A DNA stretch of 64,000 bases from CAXBMB01 sp052078155 (GCA_052078155.1 JBQJBP010000001.1:2046001-2110000); one strand, 5' to 3'; positions 15,697 through 24,774 are shown, counted from the first letter of the stretch. Numbers and translations: made by a program. Notes: generated by a model not told the origin, from the letters alone.

Positions 15697-16164
15697 TTAC
15701 TCTTCCCACAAGAGAATTTTGTCCCAAGCTTCTTGTGCAGACTGGATCATTTGAGCCTGACGAATGTCACCATTTGTTGGATTATTGATATTCCAAGGGT
15801 TCTTGTCCCACAGCATTTGCACCTCACCCTGAGTGTAAACCCAGTAAGTAATCTGATCTGCAGTAGGAACGAAATCAGTTGTCTCTAGAGCTAGAACAAA
15901 CACCCAAGCATCAGCGCTGTGTGGCCTTTTCCTAACAAACCAAGATGTCTTCTGGCGCACTGTTTTAACTTCAACCTTTACAGTCTGGTTCGCAGGCGTT
16001 GTTACATACAGATCTAGCTCACTTTTGTTTTTCGTAAATTCTGTTTTACACCCTAGTGCTCTCAACTGCTCAGAGACTAGGTACTCGCCAAGTTGTCCAC
16101 TTGCACGAGATAGAATTTGCTTAACTAACTCTGGATATTTGTTTTCAAGATCCTGAAGATTCAT
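15697..16164 (-). CDS. PD-(D/E)XK nuclease-like protein, AT-rich
   Basis: A 155-residue protein. The segment SGQLGEYLVSEQLRALGC (an acidic helix), then ELDLYV and VEVKTV about 13 residues later, matches the Glu..Asp-x(n)-Glu-x-Lys core of PD-(D/E)XK nucleases. The rest is Trp-rich and unassigned. Base and codon use are visibly AT-richer than the neighbours, and the AT-rich stretch extends over the 114 bases to the DUF2235 gene, suggesting acquisition. Its first 20 bases overlap the end of the VOC gene. I chose the internal ATG at 16164 because the upstream in-frame part lies inside the VOC coding sequence. Restriction, repair or Holliday-junction-type roles are all possible. Confidence 0.6.
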   Translation of the reverse strand: MNLQDLENKYPELVKQILSRASGQLGEYLVSEQLRALGCKTEFTKNKSELDLYVTTPANQTVKVEVKTVRQKTSWFVRKRPHSADAWVFVLALETTDFVPTADQITYWVYTQGEVQMLWDKNPWNINNPTNGDIRQAQMIQSAQEAWDKILLWEE

Positions 16165-17065
16165 TAAGTATCCTGTGGCTTTGGGTTTCAGGCCCAGAGT
16201 TTGACTGGTAACGAGAGTTTGGCAGAAACTCCAGAAGCACGCCATTGGCCTCGTCCGGGGTCACCAGCAGGCTGTCGTCCCGACGCAGGTAGGGCACCCC
16301 TGCACCCCCGAGGAAACTGGCCGTTGCCTGCAGATCGCTGACCGCAATTTGCATACCCAGTGAGGTGGGACTGCTCGTGGAGGCGAGGTTGAGAACCCCT
16401 TCATAAAGGCCATTGGACAGAGCCTGCGCCGTGGCAAAGGTCAGCAGACAGTCGCCCGCCTGGACCGTCACCTTGCCATCACAGACCGCGACCTTGTCCT
16501 GTCCCAGCAACGCGCCGTAGGGCTGCGCCAGAGACCCTGGATCGTCATGCAGCGTGATCACTCCGGCAACAGCGACAGCTCCGTTAGGGTGCAACAGGAA
16601 GGAATCCTGCCAGACCAGATCGGGGGTCAGATGTTGGCAGAAGAAAGCGCTTAGTCCCGGGACGCCGCCGCGCTCCGGATGCACCAGTTTGAAGGCGGGA
16701 AGCGCATCACCCTCCGGCAGCTCAATGATCCGTTTGAGATCCTTGGGTCCGTCGACCGTCAGTCCCTGTGCCTGCAGGAAAGCCGCCGTGGCCTCCACAT
16801 CGTCACTGCGAAAAGCCAGCCCCAGGAAACCTTCCCCCTGCTCCAGAAACTTATCCAGATTGTTGGTGAATTTGCTGGCATCGACGATCCCCAGCAACTC
16901 GATGTAGTCATTTGGGAACATCAGGCAGTAGTTCGCTGTTCCCCAGCCGATGTGGCGGCCGCGCGGGCAGGCATGAAAGCCAAGGCGGTTCCAGTTTTTG
17001 CGGGCAGCTTCCAGGTCATGGACACCGACCAGAGTATGGTCCAGACCTACGATAGAAGAGTTCAT
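16145..17065 (-). CDS. VOC-superfamily (glyoxalase-like) protein
   Basis: A 306-residue protein with two glyoxalase-like halves: IVGLDHTLVGVHDLEAARKN at the N-terminus and YCLMFPNDYIELLGI, then GVITLHDDPGS and GMQIAVSDLQATASFLGG in the second half. This resembles the large PF13468-type glyoxalase family. His (in LDHT) and Glu (in IELLG) are candidate metal ligands. The start at 17065 is preceded by GGAAAG. It sits 43 bases after the ald2 stop in the methylthioadenosine-shunt operon, so it may act on a product of that pathway, but this is inference. The last about 18 residues (after LLEFLPNS) look like run-on sequence where the nuclease gene joins. Confidence 0.7.
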   Translation of the reverse strand: MNSSIVGLDHTLVGVHDLEAARKNWNRLGFHACPRGRHIGWGTANYCLMFPNDYIELLGIVDASKFTNNLDKFLEQGEGFLGLAFRSDDVEATAAFLQAQGLTVDGPKDLKRIIELPEGDALPAFKLVHPERGGVPGLSAFFCQHLTPDLVWQDSFLLHPNGAVAVAGVITLHDDPGSLAQPYGALLGQDKVAVCDGKVTVQAGDCLLTFATAQALSNGLYEGVLNLASTSSPTSLGMQIAVSDLQATASFLGGAGVPYLRRDDSLLVTPDEANGVLLEFLPNSRYQSNSGPETQSHRILNESSGS

Positions 17066-17108
17066 GGGTTTCTTTCCAATAGCAGTCCGGTGCACCCTGA
17101 AAAAAGGG

Positions 17109-17810
17109 TCAGGCCTTCTCTGGCCCTGAAGCATAGCCATAGCCTGCTTCAAATTTCTTAAGCACCTTCATCATTTCCGCGTCACTGAGCACAGGCGGGT
17201 TCGGGGTAAGCTGCAGCAACTGGCAGTACTGCTGCGCCAGAGTTTCCACCTCCACAGCGATTTTCAAAGCCTCTGCAAGGTCCTTTCCGCAGGCAATCAG
17301 CCCGTGGTGACCCAGCAGACAGGCTTTGCGTCCCTCCAGTGCGGCCAGTACCGCCTGGCTCAATTCCTCCGAGCCAAAGGTCTCATAGGATGAACAGCGG
17401 ATGTCCTTTCCCCCGGCAATGGCAACCATGTAGTGGAAGGCGGGAATGGACTTTTCCAGGCAGGCCAGGGTCGTTGCAAAGACCGCATGGGTGTGGACAA
17501 CGGCCCCGAATTCCGGCCGGGCCACCAGAATGTCCCGGTGGAATCGCCATTCACTGGTCGGCTTCCGGTCCGCCGCTTCGACCTGCCACTGGCCCTGAAA
17601 GTCCATTTCAACGATATCGGCCGGACCCATCAGGTCATAGTCCAGGCCCGAAGGGGTGACCAGCAAGCCTTCCCCCAGTTCCGCCGGCAAGCGCAGGCCC
17701 AGGTTTCCGGAAGACCCCTGGTTGATGCCCAGGGCATTCATCTTCCGGGCGGCCTGTACCAGGCTGTCCTTCAGATCCGTTTTTGCATTCTGCTGCGGCA
17801 TTTCCGTCAT
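17109..17810 (-). CDS. ald2: Class II aldolase, probable 5-methylthioribulose-1-phosphate aldolase (Ald2)
   Basis: A 233-residue class II aldolase of the fuculose-phosphate aldolase type. Zinc-site marks are intact: SEWRFH (catalytic Glu, about residue 86), HTHAVFATT (two His, about 104-110) and GHHGLIACG (third His). Because it lies 24 bases after mtnA, and mtnP is upstream, it most likely cleaves 5-methylthioribulose 1-phosphate to DHAP and 2-methylthioacetaldehyde, the Ald2 step of the DHAP shunt described in Rhodospirillum rubrum and some E. coli. MtnB-type dehydratase is less likely, since no mtnC or mtnD follows. Confidence 0.8.
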   Translation of the reverse strand: MTEMPQQNAKTDLKDSLVQAARKMNALGINQGSSGNLGLRLPAELGEGLLVTPSGLDYDLMGPADIVEMDFQGQWQVEAADRKPTSEWRFHRDILVARPEFGAVVHTHAVFATTLACLEKSIPAFHYMVAIAGGKDIRCSSYETFGSEELSQAVLAALEGRKACLLGHHGLIACGKDLAEALKIAVEVETLAQQYCQLLQLTPNPPVLSDAEMMKVLKKFEAGYGYASGPEKA

Positions 17811-17834
17811 TCGCCCTTGTGGTGTCCGCCCCTG

Positions 17835-18926
17835 TCACCCCTGCTCGGGATAGAGGCTCAGCAGGCCCGCAGCCGTACTGGGGGCCACACCGCGCTCGGT
17901 AATCAGTCCCGTTACCAGGCGAGACGGCGTCACATCAAAGGCGTAGTTGGCGACCGGAGAGCCGGGGGAGACAATGTCCACGGTTTCCAGACGACCGTCA
18001 TCAGTACGTCCGGTCAGGTGGGTGACCTCGCGCCCGTCCCTCTGTTCAATGGGAATGTCCGCCACCCCGTCATTCAGGGTCCAGTCAATGGTCGACCCCG
18101 GCAAGGCCACATAAAAGGGCACGTCGTTGTCCCGAGCCGCCAGGGCTTTCAGGTAGGTACCGATCTTGTTGCAGACATCACCGCTGGCCGTGGTCCGGTC
18201 CGTGCCGGTGATACAGACATCCACCATGCCGTGCTGCATCAGATGCCCGCCTACATTGTCCGCGATGACCGTATGAGGCACCCCGGCCTGCTGCAGTTCC
18301 CAGGCCGTCAAAGCGGCCCCCTGATTACGGGGCCGGGTTTCATCCACCCAGACATGGACGTCCAGCCCGGCATTGTGCGCCGCATAGATGGGGGCTGTGG
18401 CTGTACCCCATTCAATGGTGGCCAGTGACCCGGCATTACAGTGGGTGAGAATGTTGAGCGGACCCTGCCCCTTCTTTGCGGCAAGATCCTTTAGGATGCC
18501 CAACCCGTGCTGGCCAATCTGACGGCTCATTTCCGCGTCTTCATCTGCCAGCTGTGCGGCCTTGGCATAGGCGACCTCTGCCCGGTCCTCCAGGGACAGA
18601 GGCAGCAGATAGCGGCGCATTTCCTCCAAAGCCCAACGCAGGTTGATGGCGGTGGGTCGGGTCGCCAGCAATTGATCATAAGCCGCCTGAAGGTTGCCAT
18701 CGCCCGGATCCTGACGCAGGGCCAGTGCCATACCATAGGCAGCAGTGATGCCGATCAAAGGCGCGCCGCGCACCTGCATGGCGGCAATGGCGTGGGCGGC
18801 ATCTTCAACCGTCGTCATACCCACCACTTCATAGCGATGAGGCAGGACCGTCTGGTCAATGATCTCCACGGTCTGGCCGTCCGCCCCCAGCCAGATGGTT
18901 CTCTTGTGCTTGCGCCCCTGGCTCAT
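17835..18926 (-). CDS. mtnA: S-methyl-5-thioribose-1-phosphate isomerase
   Basis: A 363-residue eIF2B-related isomerase converting methylthioribose 1-phosphate to methylthioribulose 1-phosphate. Marks: MQVRGAPLIGITAAYGMAL (about 49-67), catalytic Cys in THCNAGSLAT (about 163-172), catalytic Asp in ITGTDRTTASGDVCNKIG (about 243-260), and FYVALPGSTID. Standard length. Between mtnP (33-base gap) and ald2 (24-base gap), same strand. Confidence 0.95.
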   Translation of the reverse strand: MSQGRKHKRTIWLGADGQTVEIIDQTVLPHRYEVVGMTTVEDAAHAIAAMQVRGAPLIGITAAYGMALALRQDPGDGNLQAAYDQLLATRPTAINLRWALEEMRRYLLPLSLEDRAEVAYAKAAQLADEDAEMSRQIGQHGLGILKDLAAKKGQGPLNILTHCNAGSLATIEWGTATAPIYAAHNAGLDVHVWVDETRPRNQGAALTAWELQQAGVPHTVIADNVGGHLMQHGMVDVCITGTDRTTASGDVCNKIGTYLKALAARDNDVPFYVALPGSTIDWTLNDGVADIPIEQRDGREVTHLTGRTDDGRLETVDIVSPGSPVANYAFDVTPSRLVTGLITERGVAPSTAAGLLSLYPEQG

Positions 18927-18959
18927 GGCCGGTCCTTTCTTGTTTTTCTGTAAACCCGA

Positions 18960-19856
18960 TCAACCGGCCTGCGCCGCCAGAGCCCGTCCGGCAATGGCCG
19001 ACAGTCTTTCCAGGGCGGCAGGATCCCGCTTATCAGGATGGGTGATCAGTGCCGCGTCCAGAGCATGGTGGCAGCCCTGGCTGCAGGGCTCCTGTCGTTT
19101 TGCCAGGTGGGGGATAACCGCCTTGACCAGCGCCCGGGCATTGTCCGCATTGTTCAGCAGAACCGAGACAACCTGCTCGACCGTCACGTTGTCATGATCC
19201 GGATGCCAGCAGTCGAAATCGGTCACCATGGCCACCGTGGCGTAACAAAGTTCGGCTTCACGGGCCAGCTTGGCTTCGGGCATGTTTGTCATGCCGATCA
19301 CATCGCACCCCCAGGAGCGATAGAGATTGGACTCCGCCAATGTCGAGAACTGAGGGCCCTCCATGGCCAGATAGGTTCCCCCTTTGACCAGAGTGAGCGC
19401 GGCTTCGTCACCGGCTTTCAGCAGGGCCTCGCCCAAACGCCCGCAGATGGGGTGTGCCAGGGACACATGGGCCACCAGTCCATCGGTGAAGAAGGACTTC
19501 TCCCGTGCAAAGGTCCGGTCAATGAACTGGTCGACCAGCACAAAGGTGCCCGGCGGCAACTCTTCCTTGAAAGACCCCACCGCACTGAGAGACAGCAGTT
19601 CCGTCACCCCGGATCGCTTCATGGCATCGATGTTGGCGCGGTAGTTGATCTCTGACGGATTGAGCACATGCCCGCGACCGTGACGCGGCAGGAAAACCAC
19701 CTGCTGGCCGTTCAGTTTCCCAAACAGCAACTCATCGGATGGACGACCAAAAGGTGTTTCCACCGCCTGCCATCTGGTGTCGGTCAGGCCTTCAATGTCG
19801 TAAACGCCGCTGCCACCAATCACACCGATAACCGGTGCCGGGTTGGAATTTGTCAT
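18960..19856 (-). CDS. mtnP: S-methyl-5'-thioadenosine phosphorylase
   Basis: A 298-residue trimeric purine-nucleoside-phosphorylase family enzyme releasing adenine and methylthioribose 1-phosphate from MTA, the by-product of polyamine and homoserine-lactone synthesis. Marks: GVIGGSGVYDIEGL at the N-terminus, phosphate site PRHGRGH, LSAVGSFKEELPPGTFVLVDQFIDRT (in parts), MEGPQFSTLAES (about 166-177) and GMTNMPEAKLAREAELCYA (in parts). First gene of the minus-strand shunt operon; together with mtnA and ald2 it recycles MTA to adenine and DHAP. Confidence 0.95.
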   Translation of the reverse strand: MTNSNPAPVIGVIGGSGVYDIEGLTDTRWQAVETPFGRPSDELLFGKLNGQQVVFLPRHGRGHVLNPSEINYRANIDAMKRSGVTELLSLSAVGSFKEELPPGTFVLVDQFIDRTFAREKSFFTDGLVAHVSLAHPICGRLGEALLKAGDEAALTLVKGGTYLAMEGPQFSTLAESNLYRSWGCDVIGMTNMPEAKLAREAELCYATVAMVTDFDCWHPDHDNVTVEQVVSVLLNNADNARALVKAVIPHLAKRQEPCSQGCHHALDAALITHPDKRDPAALERLSAIAGRALAAQAG

Positions 19857-20046
19857 CTTGCCTCAACTGAATTGACTGTTGTCGGGATCGGGAGGGGGCC
19901 GGCGTTGGAGTCCACAGGGCAGACTCCACCTGCCTTTGCCTTTTCCTGTTGCGGTACAGTTTAGCCAGAAGGGGCAGCAACGGCACAGCAGAAAGACCGG
20001 CAGGGCACAACAAAGTTCCCCTGGTCAGCCGTCGGATCGATCCCAC

Positions 20047-20077
20047 AAAAAAAGGCCGCCCGGAAGGACGGCCTTTT
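20047..20077 (-). terminator. Intrinsic terminator downstream of petC
   Basis: Read on the minus strand: AAAAGGCCGTCC, short loop, GGGCGGCC followed by seven T. It lies 22 bases beyond the petC stop and should end the petABC transcript; the A-rich other side could also serve rightward transcription. Confidence 0.85.
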
Positions 20078-20098
20078 CAATATTCAGTCGCCAACTGC

Positions 20099-20869
20099 TT
20101 AGTGCAGTTTGGACCAGACTTTGCGTTTCACGGCATAGAGCAGGGCCGTGAAAACCGTCAGGAAGATCAGAACAGCCAGACCCGTGCTGTGACGCTGATC
20201 CAGATTGGGCTCTGCAGCCCACATCAGGAATTCAGTTACGTCATGAGCCATCTGCGAGGTCGTGGCCGCGGTGCCGTCTGCATACTCCACAGCGTCTTCC
20301 CCGAGAGGCGGAGCCATGGCGATGTTATGACCCGGGAAGTAGGCGTTGTAGTACATGCCTTCCGGAACTTCTTTAGCACCGGCAGGTGCTTCATCCAGAT
20401 AGCCGGTCATCAGTGCGTAGATGTAGTTGGCACCGTCAGCACGGGCTTTTGCCATCAAGGACAGATCAGGAGGGTAAGCCCCGCCGTTGGAGGCCTTGGC
20501 AGCATTTTCGTTGGCGAAGGGAGCCACGAAGTAATCAGAAGGCAGAGCCGGACGGGTGAACATTTCACCTTCGTCATCGGGACCGTCTTCCACTTCGAAC
20601 TCAGCCGCAATGGCTTTCACTTCGTCCGCGTTGTAGCCCAGATCCATCAGATTCCGGTAAGCCACATAGTTCAGAGAGTGACAGCCGGAGCAGACTTCGG
20701 AGTAGACCTGGTAACCGCGCTGCAGAGAATCCCGGTCGTAGGTCCCGAAGATCCCACTGAAGGACCATTTCTGCTGAGGCAGATCAATGGCGTCACCTGC
20801 GGCCAGAGCCGGAGAGGCCAAGCCCAGCGTGACTAAGGCAGCAGCCGCAAATTTGGTCAAGCTTTTCAT
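20099..20869 (-). CDS. petC: Cytochrome c1 of the bc1 complex
   Basis: A 256-residue periplasmic, membrane-anchored c-type cytochrome. Signal peptide 1-23 (ends SPALAA), haem motif CSGCH (about 59-63), the MAPPLGEDAVEYADGT stretch containing the axial Met ligand region, and a C-terminal anchor (about 228-246) followed by basic residues. It transfers electrons from the Rieske centre to soluble or cbb3-linked cytochromes. Its ATG overlaps the petB stop by one base (TAATG-type coupling). Confidence 0.96.
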   Translation of the reverse strand: MKSLTKFAAAALVTLGLASPALAAGDAIDLPQQKWSFSGIFGTYDRDSLQRGYQVYSEVCSGCHSLNYVAYRNLMDLGYNADEVKAIAAEFEVEDGPDDEGEMFTRPALPSDYFVAPFANENAAKASNGGAYPPDLSLMAKARADGANYIYALMTGYLDEAPAGAKEVPEGMYYNAYFPGHNIAMAPPLGEDAVEYADGTAATTSQMAHDVTEFLMWAAEPNLDQRHSTGLAVLIFLTVFTALLYAVKRKVWSKLH

Positions 20870-22137
20870 TAGGCTGTCCCCCCACCTTTAAGCACCGACT
20901 CGCTGATTGAGGCAGGCAAAGGTTTTGGCCGTTCCAGTTTGCCCAGCAAGGGCAGGATGATCAGCATGTAGGCGAAGTAGAAGGCCGTGCAGACCTGCGC
21001 CATCCATACGTAAGGCTGTTCCGCTGGCTTGCCGCCCAGATAGGTCAGGGCCACCAGATCCAGAACCAGGATCCAGAAGAACCACTTGAACACGGGACGG
21101 AAGCGACCGGAACGTACCGGGGAGCTGTCCAGCCAGGGCAGGAAGCAGAGCACGATCAGGGACGCAAACATGGTGATCACACCACCCAGCTTGGCAGGGA
21201 TCAGCACGATGTCGGTGAAGGGAATACCGATATCGAAAGTGATGGCCCGCAGCATGGCGTAGTAGGGCAGGAAGTACCATTCAGGCACGATATGTGCCGG
21301 AGTCACCAGCGGGTTTGCTTCGATGTAGTTGTCCGGATGACCCATCATGTTGGGGGCGTAGAACACGACCGCCGCGAAGATGATCATGAACACACCCAGA
21401 CCGAAGAGGTCTTTGACCGTGTAGTAAGGGTGGAACGGGATCTTGTCCTGCGGGCCTTTGGCGTCGATACCCAAGGGGTTGTTGGAGCCAAAGCGATGCA
21501 GCGCCCAGAGGTGAACAAACACCACAGCGAAGATCACGAAGGGCAGCAGGTAGTGCAGGGCAAAGAAGCGGTTCAGGGTGGGGTTATCAACCGAGAAACC
21601 ACCCCAGAGGAAGGTCACAATGTTCTCGCCAATCAAGGGAATGGCAGAGAAGAGGTTGGTGATAACCGTGGCGCCCCAGAAGGACATCTGACCCCAGGGA
21701 AGCACGTAGCCCATGAAGGCGGTAGCCATCATCAGAATCAGGATGATCACACCCAGGATCCAGAGAATTTCACGGGGCGCCTTGTAGGAACCATAGTAGA
21801 GACCGCGCAGAATATGCAGGTACACCACAATGAAGAAGAACGACGCGCCGTTGGCGTGCATGTAGCGGATCAGCCAGCCACCATTCACGTCACGCATAAT
21901 GCGCTCGACAGAGGCAAAAGCCATATCGACGTGCGGGGTGTACTGCATGGCCAGCAGAATGCCGGTGATGATCATCAGCACCAGGACGATCCCGGCCAGG
22001 GACCCGAAGTTCCACATGTAATTGAGGTTCCTGGGAGCAGGATAGTCAATTGCATGCTCGTTCATGTAGGAGAAGATCGGAAGACGGTGATCGATCCAGC
22101 CGACCACACCCGACTTTGTATTAAATCCGTTGCTCAT
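20869..22137 (-). CDS. petB: Cytochrome b of the bc1 complex
   Basis: A 422-residue, eight-helix quinol-oxidising subunit. The paired haem-b His residues are on helices B and D (RYMHANGASFFF, and FFALHYLLPFVIFAVVFVHLWALH in parts), with the Qo motif PEWYFLPYYAMLRAI (about 290). I chose the ATG at 22137, preceded by AGGAACGG, instead of a GTG six codons upstream. Overlaps petA's end region closely (stop of petA at 22152). Confidence 0.97.
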   Translation of the reverse strand: MSNGFNTKSGVVGWIDHRLPIFSYMNEHAIDYPAPRNLNYMWNFGSLAGIVLVLMIITGILLAMQYTPHVDMAFASVERIMRDVNGGWLIRYMHANGASFFFIVVYLHILRGLYYGSYKAPREILWILGVIILILMMATAFMGYVLPWGQMSFWGATVITNLFSAIPLIGENIVTFLWGGFSVDNPTLNRFFALHYLLPFVIFAVVFVHLWALHRFGSNNPLGIDAKGPQDKIPFHPYYTVKDLFGLGVFMIIFAAVVFYAPNMMGHPDNYIEANPLVTPAHIVPEWYFLPYYAMLRAITFDIGIPFTDIVLIPAKLGGVITMFASLIVLCFLPWLDSSPVRSGRFRPVFKWFFWILVLDLVALTYLGGKPAEQPYVWMAQVCTAFYFAYMLIILPLLGKLERPKPLPASISESVLKGGGTA

Positions 22138-22151
22138 GGCTCTACCGTTCC

Positions 22152-22700
22152 TCACCCGACCTTAATGGTGGTGTCGTTTTTGAACTCGTAACCAGGCACT
22201 TCCAGGTTCAGAGGTGCAGGACCCTTACGAATTCGACCAGAGGTGTCATAGTGGGACCCATGGCAAGGGCAGAACCAGCCGCCGTACTCACCTTTGGAAT
22301 CACCGGGTTTCTGACCCAGAGGCACACAGCCCAGGTGGGTGCAAACCCCAACCATCACAAGCAACTCGGGCTTGATGACACGTTCGGCATCCGTCTGCGG
22401 ATCGACCAGAACATCCAAGGGAACCTCTTCGGCTTCCTTGATTTCTTCCGGCGTGCGATGGCGGATGAAAACGGGTTTACCGCGCCACATCACGGTGATC
22501 GCCTGACCCACTTCAATGGGGCTGACGTCAACTTCAATGCTGGCCAGAGCCAGAACGTCAGCAGAAGGGTTCAGGGAGTTGACCAGGGGCCACACAAAGG
22601 CACCGGTCCCGACAACACCCATGGCACCGGCGGCTAAGTAGAGGAAATCACGGCGCGATTCGTCATCGACGCCCTGTGCAGCATTCGCGCTGTCTGACAT
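22152..22700 (-). CDS. petA: Rieske iron-sulfur subunit of the bc1 complex
   Basis: A 182-residue protein with an N-terminal twin-arginine signal-anchor (ESRRDFLYLAAGAMG, about 15-29), a membrane helix, and the two [2Fe-2S] boxes CTHLGC (about 125-130) and CPCHGSHYDTSGR (about 149-161). Exported folded by Tat and anchored facing the periplasm. The start at 22700 (MSDSANA) has AAGGGA eight bases upstream; longer in-frame starts add non-homologous residues. First gene of petABC. Confidence 0.96.
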   Translation of the reverse strand: MSDSANAAQGVDDESRRDFLYLAAGAMGVVGTGAFVWPLVNSLNPSADVLALASIEVDVSPIEVGQAITVMWRGKPVFIRHRTPEEIKEAEEVPLDVLVDPQTDAERVIKPELLVMVGVCTHLGCVPLGQKPGDSKGEYGGWFCPCHGSHYDTSGRIRKGPAPLNLEVPGYEFKNDTTIKVG

Positions 22701-23104
22701 GTTTACATGTCCCTTGTCTGTCATTATGGCAGCAAAAAACGCCGCCACTCTCTCCCACCGACATTGGGGGGGCACATCTTTGGGTCTCTTTTACGCCTTG
22801 CAAGACCTTACGGGCAGTGCGACTTAGGGCCGCAAGGCCCAGCGCAAACAACTTGCACGACGGCCTGCATATAGAAGAAAGTCCGGGTCAAAGTAAAGTC
22901 CAAGGCACAGGGAAATTGCGCAATAAATCTTAAAAAACCCTCTTTTCCAGCTGCGCCCGGCATTCCTTCCTCTTGTTGGTCCGACCCGATGCCCTGCGAC
23001 TCGCCCTTGAAATCCCCCAGCCCGATCCCATAGGCAGGCTTACAGCTTCGCCTGTCCACTGCCTTCTCCGGTTGATCGGAGAGCCTTCTGCAGAGTTTTA
23101 AAAC
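22701..23104. promoter_or_regulatory. Divergent petA / trmL intergenic region
   Basis: About 400 bases without a supportable gene. It must contain the petABC promoter on the minus strand and probably the trmL promoter on the plus strand. No operator or repeat of the window's intergenic family is apparent here. Confidence 0.5.
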
Positions 23105-23566
23105 ATGCGTCTTGCCCTCTATGAACCCGACATTCCCCAGAACTGCGGCACCCTGATCCGCCTGGCCGCCTGCCTGGGTGTGGGACTGGACATCATCGAA
23201 CCCTGCGGCTTTGTGCTGGATGACAAGCGCCTGCGGCGGGCGGGTATGGACTATCTGGACGCCGCCGACCTGCAGCGACATATCTCCTGGCGGGCCTACA
23301 GGGAGGCACCAAAAGGCCGTCTGGTGCTGCTGACCACCAAAGCCACCACCGCCTACACAGACTTTGCCTTCCAGCCGCAAGACACTCTCTTGCTGGGCCG
23401 GGAATCCGCCGGGGTGCCCGATGATGTGCATGAACAGGTGGACGCCCGGGTCATTGTGCCGTTGCAGCCCGGGCTGCGCTCGCTCAATATCGCCGTTGCT
23501 GCCGCCATGGTTCTGGGGGAAGCGCTGCGCCAGACCCAGACCTTTCCGCCCATGGATCCGGCCTGA
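23105..23566 (+). CDS. trmL: tRNA (cytidine/uridine(34)-2'-O)-methyltransferase
   Basis: A 153-residue SPOUT-class enzyme that 2'-O-methylates the wobble base of tRNA-Leu. Family marks: LYEPDIPQNCGTLIRLAACLG at the start (in parts), LLLGRESAGVPDDVH (about 98-112), and the trefoil-knot cofactor end LNIAVAAAMVLGEALRQ (about 129-145). Length is typical for the single-domain TrmL. Confidence 0.93.
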   Translation: MRLALYEPDIPQNCGTLIRLAACLGVGLDIIEPCGFVLDDKRLRRAGMDYLDAADLQRHISWRAYREAPKGRLVLLTTKATTAYTDFAFQPQDTLLLGRESAGVPDDVHEQVDARVIVPLQPGLRSLNIAVAAAMVLGEALRQTQTFPPMDPA

Positions 23567-23619
23567 TCACCTGAACAGTTCCCCCACCAGCCCCTTGCCA
23601 CCCCGTGAAGGTACAATCC

Positions 23620-24582
23620 ATGTCTACTTCTGCTGACCCCACCGCTTCATCTGACAATAGCCACGATCTGGAAGAAGGCAAAACCCGGGCCGTGGCCTGG
23701 TTCACAAGCCTGCGTGACCAGATCTGCGCAGCTTTTGAACAGATCGAAGATGACCTGATCGGCAGTGAAGCCCTGGCCGGGGACCGCCTGTCAGAGCTGC
23801 GCGATCAGGAACCCGGTCGCTTTGAACGGAAAAGCTGGGACCGGACAGACCCAACCACCCAGCAGCCCGGCGGCGGCGGGACCATGTCCATCATGAAGGG
23901 TCGGGTCTTTGAAAAGGTCGGGGTCAACATTTCTCAGGTCCACGGCCAGTTCTCGCCAGCCTTTGCCAAGGAAATTCCCGGCGCAGAAAAGGATCCACGG
24001 TTCTGGGCGGCAGGCATCTCTCTGGTCGCGCACATGCACTCGCCACTGGTGCCGGCTGTCCATATGAACACCCGCCACATCGTCACCACCCGGGGCTGGT
24101 TTGGCGGCGGCGCAGACCTGAATCCCCCCCTGCCCGTTGAGCAGGACACGGAAGATTTTCACGCCGCTTTCAAAGCCGTCTGCGATCTCCGCGACCCCGG
24201 TTACTTCCCCCGCTTCAAAGACTGGTGCGACGAGTACTTTTACATCAAGCATCGGGAACGGGCCCGGGGCGTTGGGGGCATCTTCTACGATTATCTGGGG
24301 GCAGGCCTGCCGGAGCGGAATCCCTACGGGGGAAACTGGGAGGAGGATTTTGACTTCACCCAGGATGTGGGCCGCGCGTTTCTGGATATCTACCCCCAGC
24401 TGGTGCGCCGGCATATGGAAGAACCCTGGACGGATGAACAGCGCCGGGCTCAGCTGATCTATCGGGGCCTCTATGCGGAGTTCAATCTGGTCTATGATCG
24501 GGGCACCCGCTTTGGCCTCATGACGGGCGGCAATCCGGAAGCCATCCTCATGTCCCTGCCGCCGGAGGCCATCTGGCCCTAA
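23620..24582 (+). CDS. hemF: Oxygen-dependent coproporphyrinogen III oxidase
   Basis: A 320-residue enzyme converting coproporphyrinogen III to protoporphyrinogen IX in haem synthesis using O2. Marks: GVNISQVHGQFSP (about 104-116), PLVPAVHMNTRH (about 145-156), TRGWFGGGADLNPP, the HREARG-like region HRERARGVGGIFYDYL (about 211-226) and NLVYDRGTRFGLMTGGNPE near the end. GAAGGT precedes the ATG at 23620; a GTG five codons upstream is the alternative. Haem demand comes from the bc1 and cbb3 genes of this window. Confidence 0.96.
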   Translation: MSTSADPTASSDNSHDLEEGKTRAVAWFTSLRDQICAAFEQIEDDLIGSEALAGDRLSELRDQEPGRFERKSWDRTDPTTQQPGGGGTMSIMKGRVFEKVGVNISQVHGQFSPAFAKEIPGAEKDPRFWAAGISLVAHMHSPLVPAVHMNTRHIVTTRGWFGGGADLNPPLPVEQDTEDFHAAFKAVCDLRDPGYFPRFKDWCDEYFYIKHRERARGVGGIFYDYLGAGLPERNPYGGNWEEDFDFTQDVGRAFLDIYPQLVRRHMEEPWTDEQRRAQLIYRGLYAEFNLVYDRGTRFGLMTGGNPEAILMSLPPEAIWP

Positions 24583-24774
24583 CCTGTCCGGTTGCCAGCC
24601 CTATTGAAAGAGAAGGCGGGAGTCGTTTTCCGGCCAAAGCAGACCGCAAAGAGCAGGGCCGGACCTCCCCCGGCAAGGCAGGGTCTCTTCCCGTGCCAGT
24701 CTCAGAGTCTCTAGGCGGTTTGCCCTTTTATGACTCTGAAGCAGAAACCTCTTTTCAGTCACAGGCGTTTCATC

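Noticed and set aside
24730..24774. Upstream ATG of the aldolase-like gene
   Set aside because: The stretch resembles a fragment of the intergenic repeat (CTCTTTTCAGT-like) and the added residues have no family counterpart.
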